From Acidobacteriota bacterium (GTDB lineage Bacteria > Actinomycetota > Actinomycetes > Actinomycetales > Microbacteriaceae): DNA of 34,618 nucleotides. Positions within the stretch are counted from its first letter, which is position 1, and the number at the start of each line of letters is the position of its first letter. A program made the position numbers and the translations under genes. Shown here piece after piece: positions 23,078 to 31,320 of this stretch. Location of the stretch: positions 1 through 34,618 of the forward strand of contig JABBOD010000032.1 of NCBI GenBank assembly GCA_019351995.1, given 5' to 3'. The notes beneath the pieces were generated by a model that searched no databases, was not told where the DNA came from, and saw nothing but the letters and a program-made list of their open reading frames with translations.

Positions 23078-23138
23078 TGCTACTCCGATTCTTTGGTGTT
23101 GTGGGGGGTGGTACGGGAGGGGAGCGCGAGTGCGGCGG

Positions 23139-23402
23139 TCATGCGTCGTGGTCCGTCGTCAGAACCTCGACCAGTGAATCGAGCACCGCGTCGGCGTTTT
23201 CGCCTTCCGCCGTGATGGTGATCTCGTCGCCGTGTTCGATCCCGAGAGAGATGACGCCGAGGATGCTGGCGGCGTTGAGGGTCTTCTCGCCCTTGGTGAG
23301 ATGCACGCGAAGGCCGGATTCCGTGACAGCTTGCACGAACAGTGAAGCCGGGCGAGCGTGGAGTCCGTGTGCCGAGGCGACGGCGACGGTGCGTTCAGGC
23401 AT
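23139..23402 (-). CDS. ptsH: Phosphocarrier protein HPr
   Basis: An 87-residue HPr. The active-site His15 is in ASAHGLHARPAS and the regulatory Ser46 in NAASILGVISLG, both at canonical positions when the ATG at 23402 is used; AAAGGA precedes it. It carries phosphate from enzyme I to the sugar EIIA proteins. It overlaps the upstream EIIB-like gene by eight bases. Encoding HPr in the mannitol operon suggests it is induced with this sugar; no enzyme I gene is in the window. Confidence 0.93.
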   Translation of the reverse strand: MPERTVAVASAHGLHARPASLFVQAVTESGLRVHLTKGEKTLNAASILGVISLGIEHGDEITITAEGENADAVLDSLVEVLTTDHDA

Positions 23403-23763
23403 GGAGAGGTCCTTTGTCGGCGGGGCGGGGATTCGTGAGGTTCTGCGAGTCATGTGGGTCGTTGATCAGCGAGACGGCCGTGTCGAGTGCTGCAATCGCG
23501 CCGTCAGCACCGAACGCGGTGGCAGGCAGCAGGGCCGTGGGGATCGACTGCGCGGCAGCAATCGCGCTGATCGCCTCGAACTCCGCCTCGAGGTGCGGAC
23601 CGACGAGGATCACGGCGGCACCGTCGAGGCTCGCGGAGAGTTCCGACGCGCTCGCTGCTCGAGCGGAGATGGGGAGTCCGCGTTCGGCGGCCAGCTTGCG
23701 GATCCGACTGGCGAGGAAGGTGCTGGACGCTCCCGCTCCGCAGACGACAAGGATCGACGTCAT
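23395..23763 (-). CDS. Stand-alone PTS EIIB-like protein (lactose/cellobiose type)
   Basis: A 122-residue protein whose first 100 residues have the EIIB lactose/cellobiose fold: MTSILVVCGAGASSTFLASRI holds the phosphocysteine Cys8 in its P-loop, and VILVGPHLEAEF matches the central strand. No matching EIIC is present, and MtlA already has its own EIIB, so this protein may be a regulatory phospho-acceptor or serve another permease. The last 20 residues, overlapping HPr, look unstructured. AAGGAGG is the ribosome binding site, and the gene is first in the mannitol operon, divergent from the activator. Confidence 0.82.
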   Translation of the reverse strand: MTSILVVCGAGASSTFLASRIRKLAAERGLPISARAASASELSASLDGAAVILVGPHLEAEFEAISAIAAAQSIPTALLPATAFGADGAIAALDTAVSLINDPHDSQNLTNPRPADKGPLHA

Positions 23764-23811
23764 GGGGATCGCCTCCTTGCGTTCCTGATGCGGTGGGGGA
23801 ATGCGGCCGCA

Positions 23812-23827
23812 GGATTCACCCGAATCC
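23812..23827. promoter_or_regulatory. Inverted repeat GGATTC-N4-GAATCC in the mtl control region
   Basis: A perfect 6-bp inverted repeat with spacer ACCC, 49 bases upstream of the first operon gene and about 120 bases upstream of the divergent activator. It is the best operator candidate for the PRD-type activator in the 181-base gap. Confidence 0.45.
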
Positions 23828-23944
23828 CGGTAGGCCCATCATCGCGACTCCGTGTCGCCCGCAGCCAACAGAGCTCTTTCCGGTGGTGCGGAAATAGATT
23901 GGAGACGCCGCGTGCGCCGACCGTGCCGTTACAGTGACTAGCGA

Positions 23945-25864
23945 ATGAGCGATAAGTACGAGCGACTCCTCGAACAGTTGGTGCGCTCAGAGGGATGGGT
24001 AACGGCAACCGAGCTGGCGGACCAGCTCGGTGTGACGACGCGCAGTGTTCGTAGCTACGTGACGGCGGCCAAGGCCGCGGCATATCCGCTGCAGATCATC
24101 ACCGCGTCGACCAGCGGCTATCGACTCAATCGCGAGGCCTACGCCACCTTCATTTCGGGCGAACGGGCGAAGGACAGCGATTTCGATACGCCTCGCGATC
24201 GCGTCCATCACCTGGTTCGCCGCCTGACCGAGGCGAAACAGGGGCTCGACGTGCACGCGCTCGCTGAGAGCCTGTTCGTGAGCGAATCGACGATCGAGAG
24301 CGACCTGCGCAAGGTGAAGGCGCTGGGGGAAGACGCCGGCGTCTCGTTGTCCCGGCAGGGCAGCATCGTTCGGCTCACCGGATCGGAAAGCGACCACCGC
24401 AGGCTCCTCAGCAAGCTGTTCCACAGCGAGAGCGCGCAGGGCTTTCTCGAACTCGAGAACGTGCAGCGGGAGTTCGGATCGGATCGGCTCGGACTTTTCA
24501 AGACCGACCTCATCGCGATGCTCGACGATCAGGGCTACTTCGTCAACGAGTACGGCGTCAACAGCGTTCTGCTGCACGTCGCGATCGCGGTCGACCGAGT
24601 CGTCCGAGATCCCGTCCCCTCACCGCCGTCGGTGACGGTGGACGCCGCGCACGAACCGGTGACAGCGGGTCTTGCGGCCCTCATCAGCTCACACTTCGAT
24701 GTGCACCTCGGCGACGTCGATCTGGAGTACCTCGCCAAGCTTTTGACGACACGAGTGATCACGCCGGGACAGGGACAACCCGTCCACCAGGTCATCGAGA
24801 ACTACGTCGATGCTGACAATCTCGAGCTGGTTCGCAGCGTGGTCGCCCAGGTCACGGAGGAATATCTTCTCGACCTGAACGACGAGGCATTCATGGTGCG
24901 GCTCGCGCTTCACCTCGGCAACTTGGTCGCTCGCGCCCACGACAACACGTTCTCTCGCAACCCTCTGGTGCGCTCGATCAAGACCTCGTACCCGATGATC
25001 TACGACGTCGCCGTGTTCATCGCCTCGCAGATCCAGCGGGCCAAGTCGATCACCATGAACGACGACGAGATCTCGTACATCGCGTTGCACCTCGGATCGT
25101 TCCTGGAACGACAGTCGCGCCGTGAAGAACGAGTCACGGTTGCCATCGTCTGCCCCGGCTACTACGACATGCACACGATCCTGCGCGAGCGAATCGAGTC
25201 GGAGCTGGGCGACGAGCTGTCGGTTGAAGTCGTCGTGACGCGGGTCGACACCGACTGGCTCGACTTCTCCACCGATCTCGTCCTGACGACATTCCTCGGC
25301 AAGTCGGTCGGAGACAACGTCGTCGTCATCCAACCGTTTTTGACGGACGGCGATATCGACAATATCCGTCGAGCAATCAGCACGGTCCGCCGCCACCGGC
25401 GGCGAGCCCGGATCAAAGATGACCTCCTGCTGTACTTCTCCGACGGTCTGTTCCTGCGCAACGAGACCGCAGCATCCGAGGTCGACATGATCAGGAAGCT
25501 CGGCAACCTCATGGTGGCGCGAGGGATCATCGACGAGAGCTACGTCGAGGGGGCCGTCGAGCGAGAACTGATGTCCTCGACCGCATTCACCGACACGATC
25601 GCGGTTCCTCACGCCATGGTGATGACCGCGACCAAGACGTCCATCGCGATCGCGGTGAACGAGACTCCGATGCAGTGGGGCGACAACCGGGTGAACGTCA
25701 TCGCGTTCATCGCATTCTCGTCGAGCGGACGTCGCTCGTTTCAAGAAGTCTTCGACCAGTTCGTCGAAGTGTTCGCCGATCGAGGCGATGTGCATGAACT
25801 CATCAAGCGATCGACCGACTTCGGAACTTTCATCGAGCAACTCGTGCAGGTCATCGAGAGGTAG
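23945..25864 (+). CDS. mtlR: PRD-containing transcriptional activator of mannitol genes (MtlR type)
   Basis: A 639-residue regulator with the full MtlR architecture: N-terminal HTH (about 5-62, TATELADQLGVTTRSVRSYV), second HTH (about 85-145, ALAESLFVSESTIESDLRKV), PRD1 (about 185-290, with H211 in LLHVAIAVDR), PRD2 (about 295-400, with H323 in ALHLGNL and H382 in ALHLGSFLER), an EIIB-like domain with Cys403 (IVCPGYYDMHT), and an EIIA-like domain with H556 (AVPHAMVM). PTS phosphorylation of these residues would tie activity to mannitol flux. TACAGT ends nine bases before the ATG and no Shine-Dalgarno is present, so the mRNA may be leaderless. It diverges from the operon it should activate. 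Confidence 0.9.
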   Translation: MSDKYERLLEQLVRSEGWVTATELADQLGVTTRSVRSYVTAAKAAAYPLQIITASTSGYRLNREAYATFISGERAKDSDFDTPRDRVHHLVRRLTEAKQGLDVHALAESLFVSESTIESDLRKVKALGEDAGVSLSRQGSIVRLTGSESDHRRLLSKLFHSESAQGFLELENVQREFGSDRLGLFKTDLIAMLDDQGYFVNEYGVNSVLLHVAIAVDRVVRDPVPSPPSVTVDAAHEPVTAGLAALISSHFDVHLGDVDLEYLAKLLTTRVITPGQGQPVHQVIENYVDADNLELVRSVVAQVTEEYLLDLNDEAFMVRLALHLGNLVARAHDNTFSRNPLVRSIKTSYPMIYDVAVFIASQIQRAKSITMNDDEISYIALHLGSFLERQSRREERVTVAIVCPGYYDMHTILRERIESELGDELSVEVVVTRVDTDWLDFSTDLVLTTFLGKSVGDNVVVIQPFLTDGDIDNIRRAISTVRRHRRRARIKDDLLLYFSDGLFLRNETAASEVDMIRKLGNLMVARGIIDESYVEGAVERELMSSTAFTDTIAVPHAMVMTATKTSIAIAVNETPMQWGDNRVNVIAFIAFSSSGRRSFQEVFDQFVEVFADRGDVHELIKRSTDFGTFIEQLVQVIER

Positions 25865-25902
25865 CAGGAGCTCGAGCGTCGTCGACCCGTTCGTCCACCT
25901 GC

Positions 25903-26223
25903 TCAGATGGCGGCCCACCCGCCATCGTCGGCGAGGACGGTGCCGGACACGTTGGAGGAGTCATCGCTGAGCAACCAGCCACCAACATCGAAGCGCCATT
26001 CGTGTCACGGTGGGCGGTGCCGACGGCGATCGTGACCGGCACGACGGCGCGGCTGAGTTTCATCGTCGAGCTCCGCGGTGGGGAGGAAGCCGTCCATGAC
26101 GCCGGCGACGGTCGTGACCGCGTCACCCAACGCGGTTTTCAGCTCCTCGAGCCGCACCTCGCACACGTCGGCCGCGACGACGTGTGCGCCTTCTTCGACG
26201 AGCCGCTCGATGTCGAGGACCAT
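25903..26223 (-). pseudogene. Relic of a short-chain dehydrogenase/reductase gene
   Basis: On the minus strand, the first part reads RLVEEGAHVVAADV then RLEELKTALGDAVTTVAG, the beta2-alpha region of an SDR. The end, in another frame, reads GWLLSDDSSNVSGTVLADDG then GWAAI and a stop at 25903, which is the classic SDR C-terminus. The glycine-rich NAD motif, the catalytic Ser-Tyr-Lys region and most of the middle are deleted. It lies in the gap between mtlR and the lipoprotein gene, converging with mtlR. Confidence 0.7.
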
Positions 26224-26237
26224 GCTCCGGCAAGGGT

Positions 26238-27113
26238 TCACCACCCGCAGTAGACCCCGACCCAGTTCATCAGCGCCGCTTTCATGGCGGCGGAGAGGGG
26301 AACGGAAAACAGGGCATCGCGGTACTCGCCGGCGTCGACGCGCAGAGGGATGAGGGTGCCCACCTTGTCTTCGGCGAGCCGGTGTTTCAGGACACAACCA
26401 ACCGGCGTGTAGTCCAGGGTGATCGTGGTGGGTGGGGACGCCGCGGTGAGGGAGAGCTCGATGCGGCGGATGGCGCCCTCGCGTTGAGCGAGCAGCGTGG
26501 TGTCTTCGGTGCTGTGCAGAGTGACGGATCCCGAGGCACCGGTCGGGGTGAAAGTCACGTCGATGAGGGCCGCACGATTGCCGTCGGTCGCGACGGCCGG
26601 GTCGAAGCGCAGGGTCGGGGCGATCGTGATCCTGGCGACCTTCTCGAAGTCGAGCTGAGCGCAGTCCTGGGTATGGACCAGGGAGATCGAGTCGAAGGGG
26701 ATCGTCGGCGTCACGATCGCCTCGCCGTGCGACCCGTCCGGTCGGGTGTACCGCAACTGCACGACGGGGGCTGCCCGGTCCGCAGTGCACACGGGAGCGG
26801 CGAGGAGCAGCCGCAAGTCCGTTGTGGACTTCGACCGCAGCGTGGTGGGGGTCGACGGTGATGACATCGTTGCGGTGAACCAGCTCGAGGCGAAGGTGGC
26901 CGAGGTGACCTGCACGTCGAGTGAACTGGGATTGGTGACCTCGATCTGTGCGCCGCGGATCGCATAGTCGGTCCGCTGTTGGAACACCGCGACCGTCAAG
27001 GGGATCGGCTTGTGCGGCGCGGCGCTGCACCCGCTGAGGCCACTCAGCAGGTTCGCTGCGACCAACGTCGCGACGAGGCCCGCGATGGCTGTTGTGCTGC
27101 GCAGCTGCCGCAT
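26238..27113 (-). CDS. Secreted lipoprotein of unknown function
   Basis: A 291-residue lipoprotein. Signal: MRQLRSTTAIAGLVATLVAANLLSGLSGC, lipobox Cys29. The mature part is beta-rich (repeated VQVTSATF, ARITIAPTLRF, ALIDVTFTPTG, IRRIELSLTA, TITLDYTPVGC), suggesting one or two Ig-like beta-sandwich domains, with pairs of Cys (CTAD, DCAQ, GCVL, YCGW) that could form disulfides. I recognise no family. It lies 32 bases after the phosphoesterase gene in the same direction, so the two may be an operon. Confidence 0.75.
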   Translation of the reverse strand: MRQLRSTTAIAGLVATLVAANLLSGLSGCSAAPHKPIPLTVAVFQQRTDYAIRGAQIEVTNPSSLDVQVTSATFASSWFTATMSSPSTPTTLRSKSTTDLRLLLAAPVCTADRAAPVVQLRYTRPDGSHGEAIVTPTIPFDSISLVHTQDCAQLDFEKVARITIAPTLRFDPAVATDGNRAALIDVTFTPTGASGSVTLHSTEDTTLLAQREGAIRRIELSLTAASPPTTITLDYTPVGCVLKHRLAEDKVGTLIPLRVDAGEYRDALFSVPLSAAMKAALMNWVGVYCGW

Positions 27114-27145
27114 GAGGGGATCCTAGATCCCCGCTGGCAGGACAC

Positions 27146-28336
27146 CTAGAGGCTGTGCGCGGGCGGATGTGGCGGCTTCGGGCGCACGGCTCCGTCCGTC
27201 GGCGCGGGGAGCGCTGTTCCGTCGCGGGTGACCAGCGGCGGCATGGGCTGGCGCAGCGACCCTCCCCAGGGCTGTGGCGCCACCGGCAGCGGCTGAGGGC
27301 TGGGCGCGACGGGCTGCGCGATGACCGATCCCGGTGCCGGTGGCGGCGTGCGGGTCAGCTCCGGCTGCACGAAGTGGGCGAGAGTCGGCGCGTTGTCGAC
27401 GCGGGGGACCCCCAGGGGCGGCAGCCCCAGCAGGTCGATGATCGTCTTGGGGATCGACGCGTGCGAATGCCATTCGGGGTCGATGTGCTGCACGACTCTG
27501 CCTCCGAACATGATCAGGGGGATGCGGGACCCGCCGATCGCGGCGAATCCGTCAGGGTGCAGGGCATCGGGAAGAGTCTCGATCACCGGAGTCGGGACGG
27601 AATCGGCGTAACCGCCCCAGTCATCCCAGGTCAGGATGAAGGTGGTGTTCTCCCAGCCGCCGCCATCGATGACCGCCTGGACGCGATCCCAGACGAGGTT
27701 CTGCCCCTTCGTGATGTAGCCGGGATCGCTCACAAATGGTGGATGCTCGTCATGTCCAGCGGGCGACCAGGCGTAGACGAGCTCGGGGAGCAGCCCGGCC
27801 TTCGCCATCGGGATGAACTCGTTCGGGTGATACACGCTGGCAGATCCAGGCGAGGTGCTCAGGCTCGTGTAGAACTTCGTCGGATACCCGCCCTGGTCGG
27901 GGAAGGCTGCCCAAGACACCGCGCCTGCCTCGGCAGCGGTGAAGATCGACGGGATATCCCACACCGGATGCGGCCCGATGAATGGCGGGTTCTTCATCGT
28001 CGGCATCTGTCCGCCGACCGCCAGCATGTGCCCGGGTGTCGAGTTCGATCCGGACCCGAAATGGTGATCGGAGAAGACGAACTCCTTCGCGAGGTAGCTG
28101 TAGAAGGGGATCACGGAATCGTTGTCGAGTTGCACCGGAAGGGCCGGGTAGTCGCCCATCGCGTAATGCACCCACGCATTGCGATCATGCGGTTGGTCGA
28201 AGTTGGGCGGCGTGGTCAGAAGAGCGCCATGATTCGCCACGGCAGCCCCCCATCGAGCCAGCGTGGGGAAGTAGAAGTCTGTTGTCTTGTTCTCTTGCAG
28301 GAACACGATCACTCGATGTCCGGGAATTGCCGTCAC
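27146..28336 (-). CDS. Phosphoesterase family protein (acid phosphatase / phospholipase C type)
   Basis: A 396-residue protein of the alkaline-phosphatase-like phosphoesterase family (AcpA, phospholipase C). Family landmarks are VIVFLQENKTTDFYF (usual ENHSFD motif, residues 15-20), SDHHFGSGSNSTPGHMLAVG, FILTWDDWGGYADSVPTP (usual WDEWGG.YDHV, metal ligands) and HSHASIPKTIIDLLG near the end. The C-terminal 65 residues are Pro-rich and unstructured. No signal peptide follows the GTG start (28336, GGGGGAAG upstream), although most relatives are exported; it may stay in the cytoplasm. It is followed by a lipoprotein gene. Confidence 0.82.
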   Translation of the reverse strand: MTAIPGHRVIVFLQENKTTDFYFPTLARWGAAVANHGALLTTPPNFDQPHDRNAWVHYAMGDYPALPVQLDNDSVIPFYSYLAKEFVFSDHHFGSGSNSTPGHMLAVGGQMPTMKNPPFIGPHPVWDIPSIFTAAEAGAVSWAAFPDQGGYPTKFYTSLSTSPGSASVYHPNEFIPMAKAGLLPELVYAWSPAGHDEHPPFVSDPGYITKGQNLVWDRVQAVIDGGGWENTTFILTWDDWGGYADSVPTPVIETLPDALHPDGFAAIGGSRIPLIMFGGRVVQHIDPEWHSHASIPKTIIDLLGLPPLGVPRVDNAPTLAHFVQPELTRTPPPAPGSVIAQPVAPSPQPLPVAPQPWGGSLRQPMPPLVTRDGTALPAPTDGAVRPKPPHPPAHSL

Positions 28337-28495
28337 GGTCTTCCCCCTTTTCGAAAACGGCGGCGATCATCGCCCCTCGCCGTGCTCCTCACCCAAGCAC
28401 TCGCTCGCCCCTCTGACAAGGCATTCTCCGTGAACGGTTGTCGCGTCGAGTTCCGATGGCTCCGACCCCTGATTCGTGCTCGCTAGGATCGCGGC

Positions 28496-29089
28496 ATGGC
28501 TACGGCATCCCTGGAATCGGATCGAGATCCCGAACGCGACGAGCGCGATGCCGCGGTCTCGCCCGGCTGGTATGTCCTGGTATACCGGATTCCGTCGGAG
28601 CCGACTCGCCTTCGCGCGACCGCATGGCGTCGACTCAAGTCCCTCGGCGCCGTGTACCTCCAGAACTCGGTCGCGGCCCTGCCGGCGAGCCCGGCAGCGG
28701 AGCGGGCTTTGCGCAAACTGCAGCACGAGATCGTGGCGATGCCGGGCACCGCCGTGCTCATGAAGTCGTCAGTGCTGGTGGGGGAATCGAACGTCCTGGC
28801 GATCTTCCAGGCCGCGCGGACCGACGAGTACGAGGAGATCGTCGATCGCTGCACCGGATTCCTGGCCGAGTTGCAGAAGGAGTACGAGAAGAAGCACTTC
28901 AGTTATGCCGAACTCGAGGAGAACGAGGTCGACTACACGAAGCTGGCGAACTGGTTCGAGAAGGTCAAAACCCGCGACGAGTTCGTTGCTCCCGGGCGCT
29001 CGGAGGCCGAAGCGGCCATCAAAGAGTGCGAAACCGCTCTGGAGGAGTACGCTGCCCGCGTCTACGCGGAGGAACCGGAAGGCCACTGA
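28496..29089 (+). CDS. ChrB N-terminal-domain protein
   Basis: A 197-residue protein matching the N-terminal domain of chromate-resistance regulator ChrB: WYVLVYRIPSEPTRLRATAW followed by RRLKSLGAVYLQNSVAALP (residues 25-63), then a helical second half with a charged stretch (AELQKEYEKKHFSYAELEENEVDYTKL). The ChrB C-terminal domain is absent, and no chrA gene is near, so a chromate role should not be assumed. TAGGAT (28484-28489) ends six bases before the ATG, with no Shine-Dalgarno, so the mRNA is probably leaderless. It converges with the COG4280-like gene, their ends 13 bases apart. Confidence 0.8.
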   Translation: MATASLESDRDPERDERDAAVSPGWYVLVYRIPSEPTRLRATAWRRLKSLGAVYLQNSVAALPASPAAERALRKLQHEIVAMPGTAVLMKSSVLVGESNVLAIFQAARTDEYEEIVDRCTGFLAELQKEYEKKHFSYAELEENEVDYTKLANWFEKVKTRDEFVAPGRSEAEAAIKECETALEEYAARVYAEEPEGH

Positions 29090-29102
29090 CCTCCGCCGAC
29101 CA

Positions 29103-30167
29103 TCAGCGCATCGCGCGACGGATCCCGTACGGAAGCAGGAACGCGACGGCGACCGGCATGACGATCCACGCCACGGGTGTGGCCGACGAGACCAGGGCGG
29201 TCAGCAGCAGTCCGAGCGCAATGCCGGCCGCGATCTGCCAGTCGTCCCCGATGATGAAGTCGTACCAGAACGCTCCGAAGGAACGAAGTCGGGTGCCGAA
29301 CGTGGGGGTCGGGCGCGCGGCTGCCACCGGGAGCGATTCGGCTGCCGCGTCGATCGGGCCGTCGGTCCAGTCGGCAGCGCCACCGGTCGCGGCCGCAACC
29401 TGAACCGGTGTCGGGGCGGGCAGGGGGGTGGCTGTCCGGGAGAGACGGTACCGTCGCATTCCCGCGGCAAGGCCGAGAGCGGCGATCGCAACACCGGGAG
29501 CGATCGCCAGGAGTGAGGTGTCGGCGCCTGGCCACACGGCACCGGCGCCCTCGGCGCCCCAGAAGATGCCGAACGCCGTCAGCATGACGCCGACGACGAA
29601 CTTGAGCGTGTTTTCGGGGACGCGAGAGAGCGGTCCGCGCACCGCAATCCCCAGGATCACGACGATCACGACGGCCACGGCGGCGGCGAGCGCGGCGACC
29701 GGGAGGTTCTTCTGGTTGGTTCCGAAGGTCAGCACGATGAACACGACCTCAAGGCCCTCGAGAACGACGCCCTTGAAGGAGAGGGTGAAGGCGTACCAGT
29801 CCTGGACGCCGCGGCGCGAACCGGCCTCGGCTTTGGCAGCGGCGGCGACCTCTTTCTCGTAGATGGCCGCTTCGTCGTGCAGCGCCTTGTAGCCGCTGGC
29901 GCGCAGGATCGCCTTGCGCATCCACTGCAGACCGAACACGAGAAGCAACCCGCCGACCACCAGCCGGAGGATGCCGATCGGCAGCAGCGATATCGCCGGC
30001 CCGGCGATCGCGATGGCGACGACGAGCACCGCGAGACCGGCGAGCACGCCGAGGACAGCGGAACGCCAGTGCCGAGCGGTCCCGGCCGCGAGGACGATCG
30101 TGGTGGCTTCGACCGCCTCGACGATGCAGGCGAGGAATACTGCGAGGAAAAGGGCGACGTCGTTCAT
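29103..30167 (-). CDS. COG4280-like polytopic membrane protein
   Basis: A 354-residue protein with about nine membrane spans. The N-terminal ACIVEAVEATTIVLAAGTAR and the later FKGVVLEGLEVVFIVLTFGT look like a duplicated acidic motif (E-x-x-E in a helix), as in COG4280/UPF0016-like cation transporters of the LysE group. A Pro/Ala-rich cytoplasmic loop (about 248-295) precedes the last two spans. It starts 61 bases after the ABC operon, in the same direction, but a palindromic CTAAC-N4-GTTAG operator between them points to its own promoter under the same regulator. A metal-ion transporter is the best inference; substrate unknown. Confidence 0.72.
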   Translation of the reverse strand: MNDVALFLAVFLACIVEAVEATTIVLAAGTARHWRSAVLGVLAGLAVLVVAIAIAGPAISLLPIGILRLVVGGLLLVFGLQWMRKAILRASGYKALHDEAAIYEKEVAAAAKAEAGSRRGVQDWYAFTLSFKGVVLEGLEVVFIVLTFGTNQKNLPVAALAAAVAVVIVVILGIAVRGPLSRVPENTLKFVVGVMLTAFGIFWGAEGAGAVWPGADTSLLAIAPGVAIAALGLAAGMRRYRLSRTATPLPAPTPVQVAAATGGAADWTDGPIDAAAESLPVAAARPTPTFGTRLRSFGAFWYDFIIGDDWQIAAGIALGLLLTALVSSATPVAWIVMPVAVAFLLPYGIRRAMR

Positions 30168-30201
30168 GAAAGCTCTTTCGGTGGCGTGTTTGCTCTGAAA
30201 T

Positions 30202-30215
30202 CTAACAGTCGTTAG
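30202..30215. promoter_or_regulatory. Operator CTAAC-AGTC-GTTAG
   Basis: A perfect 5-bp inverted repeat with 4-base spacer, 34 bases upstream of the COG4280-like start. The same motif (CTAAC-GGTC-GTTAC) lies upstream of the substrate-binding protein gene at 34229. The form resembles TetR-family operators. No TetR gene is in the window. Confidence 0.55.
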
Positions 30216-30228
30216 TTCGGATGCGAAA

Positions 30229-31320
30229 TCAGCTCGTCGGGAAGGCGATCATGCCGGCCGGGTCGATCGAGACCAGACACTCGTCGCCGCGGGACCAGGC
30301 GCGCTCGTCGAACACCGAGGTGAGCAGTCCATGGCTGGTGTCGACGACATGGTCGTAACCTCGGCCGCGGTAGGCGACATCCACGATGCGGGCGGGCATT
30401 CGATGGCGCAAGCCGTCGCGCATTCCCGACCCCTCGACCTCCTCGAGTCGAGTTGCGGTCGGCCGCACCATCACCTCGACGGCGACGCCGGGGTTCACGC
30501 CGTCACCCGCTGACGCGGTGAGACCATTCTCGCCGACCCGAACCTGAGCACGCCCGTCACGAACGCTCGCCGTCGTCCCCTGGAACGACCCGGCGAGGCC
30601 GGTGAAGCGCGCGACGAACGGAGTCGCCGGGCGGCGGAAGATCGCCTCGGCACTTCCGCGCTGCTCGATCGACCCGCCGTTGAGGATGGCGACCTCGTCG
30701 GCGAGTGCGAACGCCTCCGACTGGTCGTGGGTGATGTACAGAGCCGTGGCGCCGGTCTCCCGGGTGAGGGTGGCGATCTCGAGCCTGAGGTGCTCACGCA
30801 GGTCAGCGTCCAGGTTCGACAGGGGCTCGTCGAAGAGGATCAACTCGGGCTCGCTCACGATCGCGCGTGCCAGGGCGACGCGCTGCTGCTGGCCGCCGGA
30901 CAGCTCATGCGGATAGCTGGTCGACTTCGCACCGAGACCCACGCGCTCGAGAACGGATTCGACGCGGCGGGCACCCTCGCGGCGTGCGAGGTGGAGGCGA
31001 CGCAGGGCGTATCCCACGTTCTGACGCACCGTCATATGTGGCCACAGCGCGTAGTCCTGAAACACCATCGCGAGAGCCCGCTTCTCCGGTTTCGCGTGAG
31101 TGCGATGGTCGCTCACCGGCGTCGTCCCAAAATGGATGCTGCCGCCGTCCAGCCGCTCGACGCCCGCGATCGAGCGCAGCAGTGTGGACTTGCCAGAGCC
31201 GGAGGGCCCGAGCAGGACGGTAAACGTGCCTGCCGGAACATCGAGGTCGACCCCCCGGAGAACCTCGAGAGCGCCAAAGCGCTTGGCGGCGCCACGGACG
31301 ATGACATGATGACCGGTCAT
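30229..31320 (-). CDS. ABC transporter ATP-binding protein (FbpC/PotA-like)
   Basis: A 363-residue importer ATPase. Walker A GPSGSGKST at 38-46, Q-loop FQDYALWPH near 87-95, signature LSGGQ at 140-144, Walker B ILFDEP at 161-166, and His198 in ITHDQ. The C-terminal 110 residues form a TOBE-type regulatory domain (GSFQGTTASVRDG...EVMVRPTATRLEEVE). The order and length match ferric-iron importer ATPases (FbpC). The ATG at 31320 overlaps the permease stop by four bases, which places the start far inside a longer open frame. Confidence 0.9.
   Translation of the reverse strand: MTGHHVIVRGAAKRFGALEVLRGVDLDVPAGTFTVLLGPSGSGKSTLLRSIAGVERLDGGSIHFGTTPVSDHRTHAKPEKRALAMVFQDYALWPHMTVRQNVGYALRRLHLARREGARRVESVLERVGLGAKSTSYPHELSGGQQQRVALARAIVSEPELILFDEPLSNLDADLREHLRLEIATLTRETGATALYITHDQSEAFALADEVAILNGGSIEQRGSAEAIFRRPATPFVARFTGLAGSFQGTTASVRDGRAQVRVGENGLTASAGDGVNPGVAVEVMVRPTATRLEEVEGSGMRDGLRHRMPARIVDVAYRGRGYDHVVDTSHGLLTSVFDERAWSRGDECLVSIDPAGMIAFPTS

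Noticed and set aside
21617..23215. Plus-strand open frame (532 codons) opposite mtlA
   Set aside because: Low-complexity Arg/Asp/Glu/His sequence, antisense to an unambiguous PTS permease.
24689..25918. Minus-strand open frame opposite mtlR
   Set aside because: Antisense shadow; the plus strand carries HTH, PRD, EIIB and EIIA motifs.
27155..28486. Plus-strand open frame opposite the phosphoesterase
   Set aside because: Arg/Gly-rich shadow without motifs; the minus strand has the family landmarks.
28496..29089. Chromate-resistance locus
   Set aside because: Only the ChrB N-terminal domain is present, and no ChrA transporter lies nearby, so the name would mislead.
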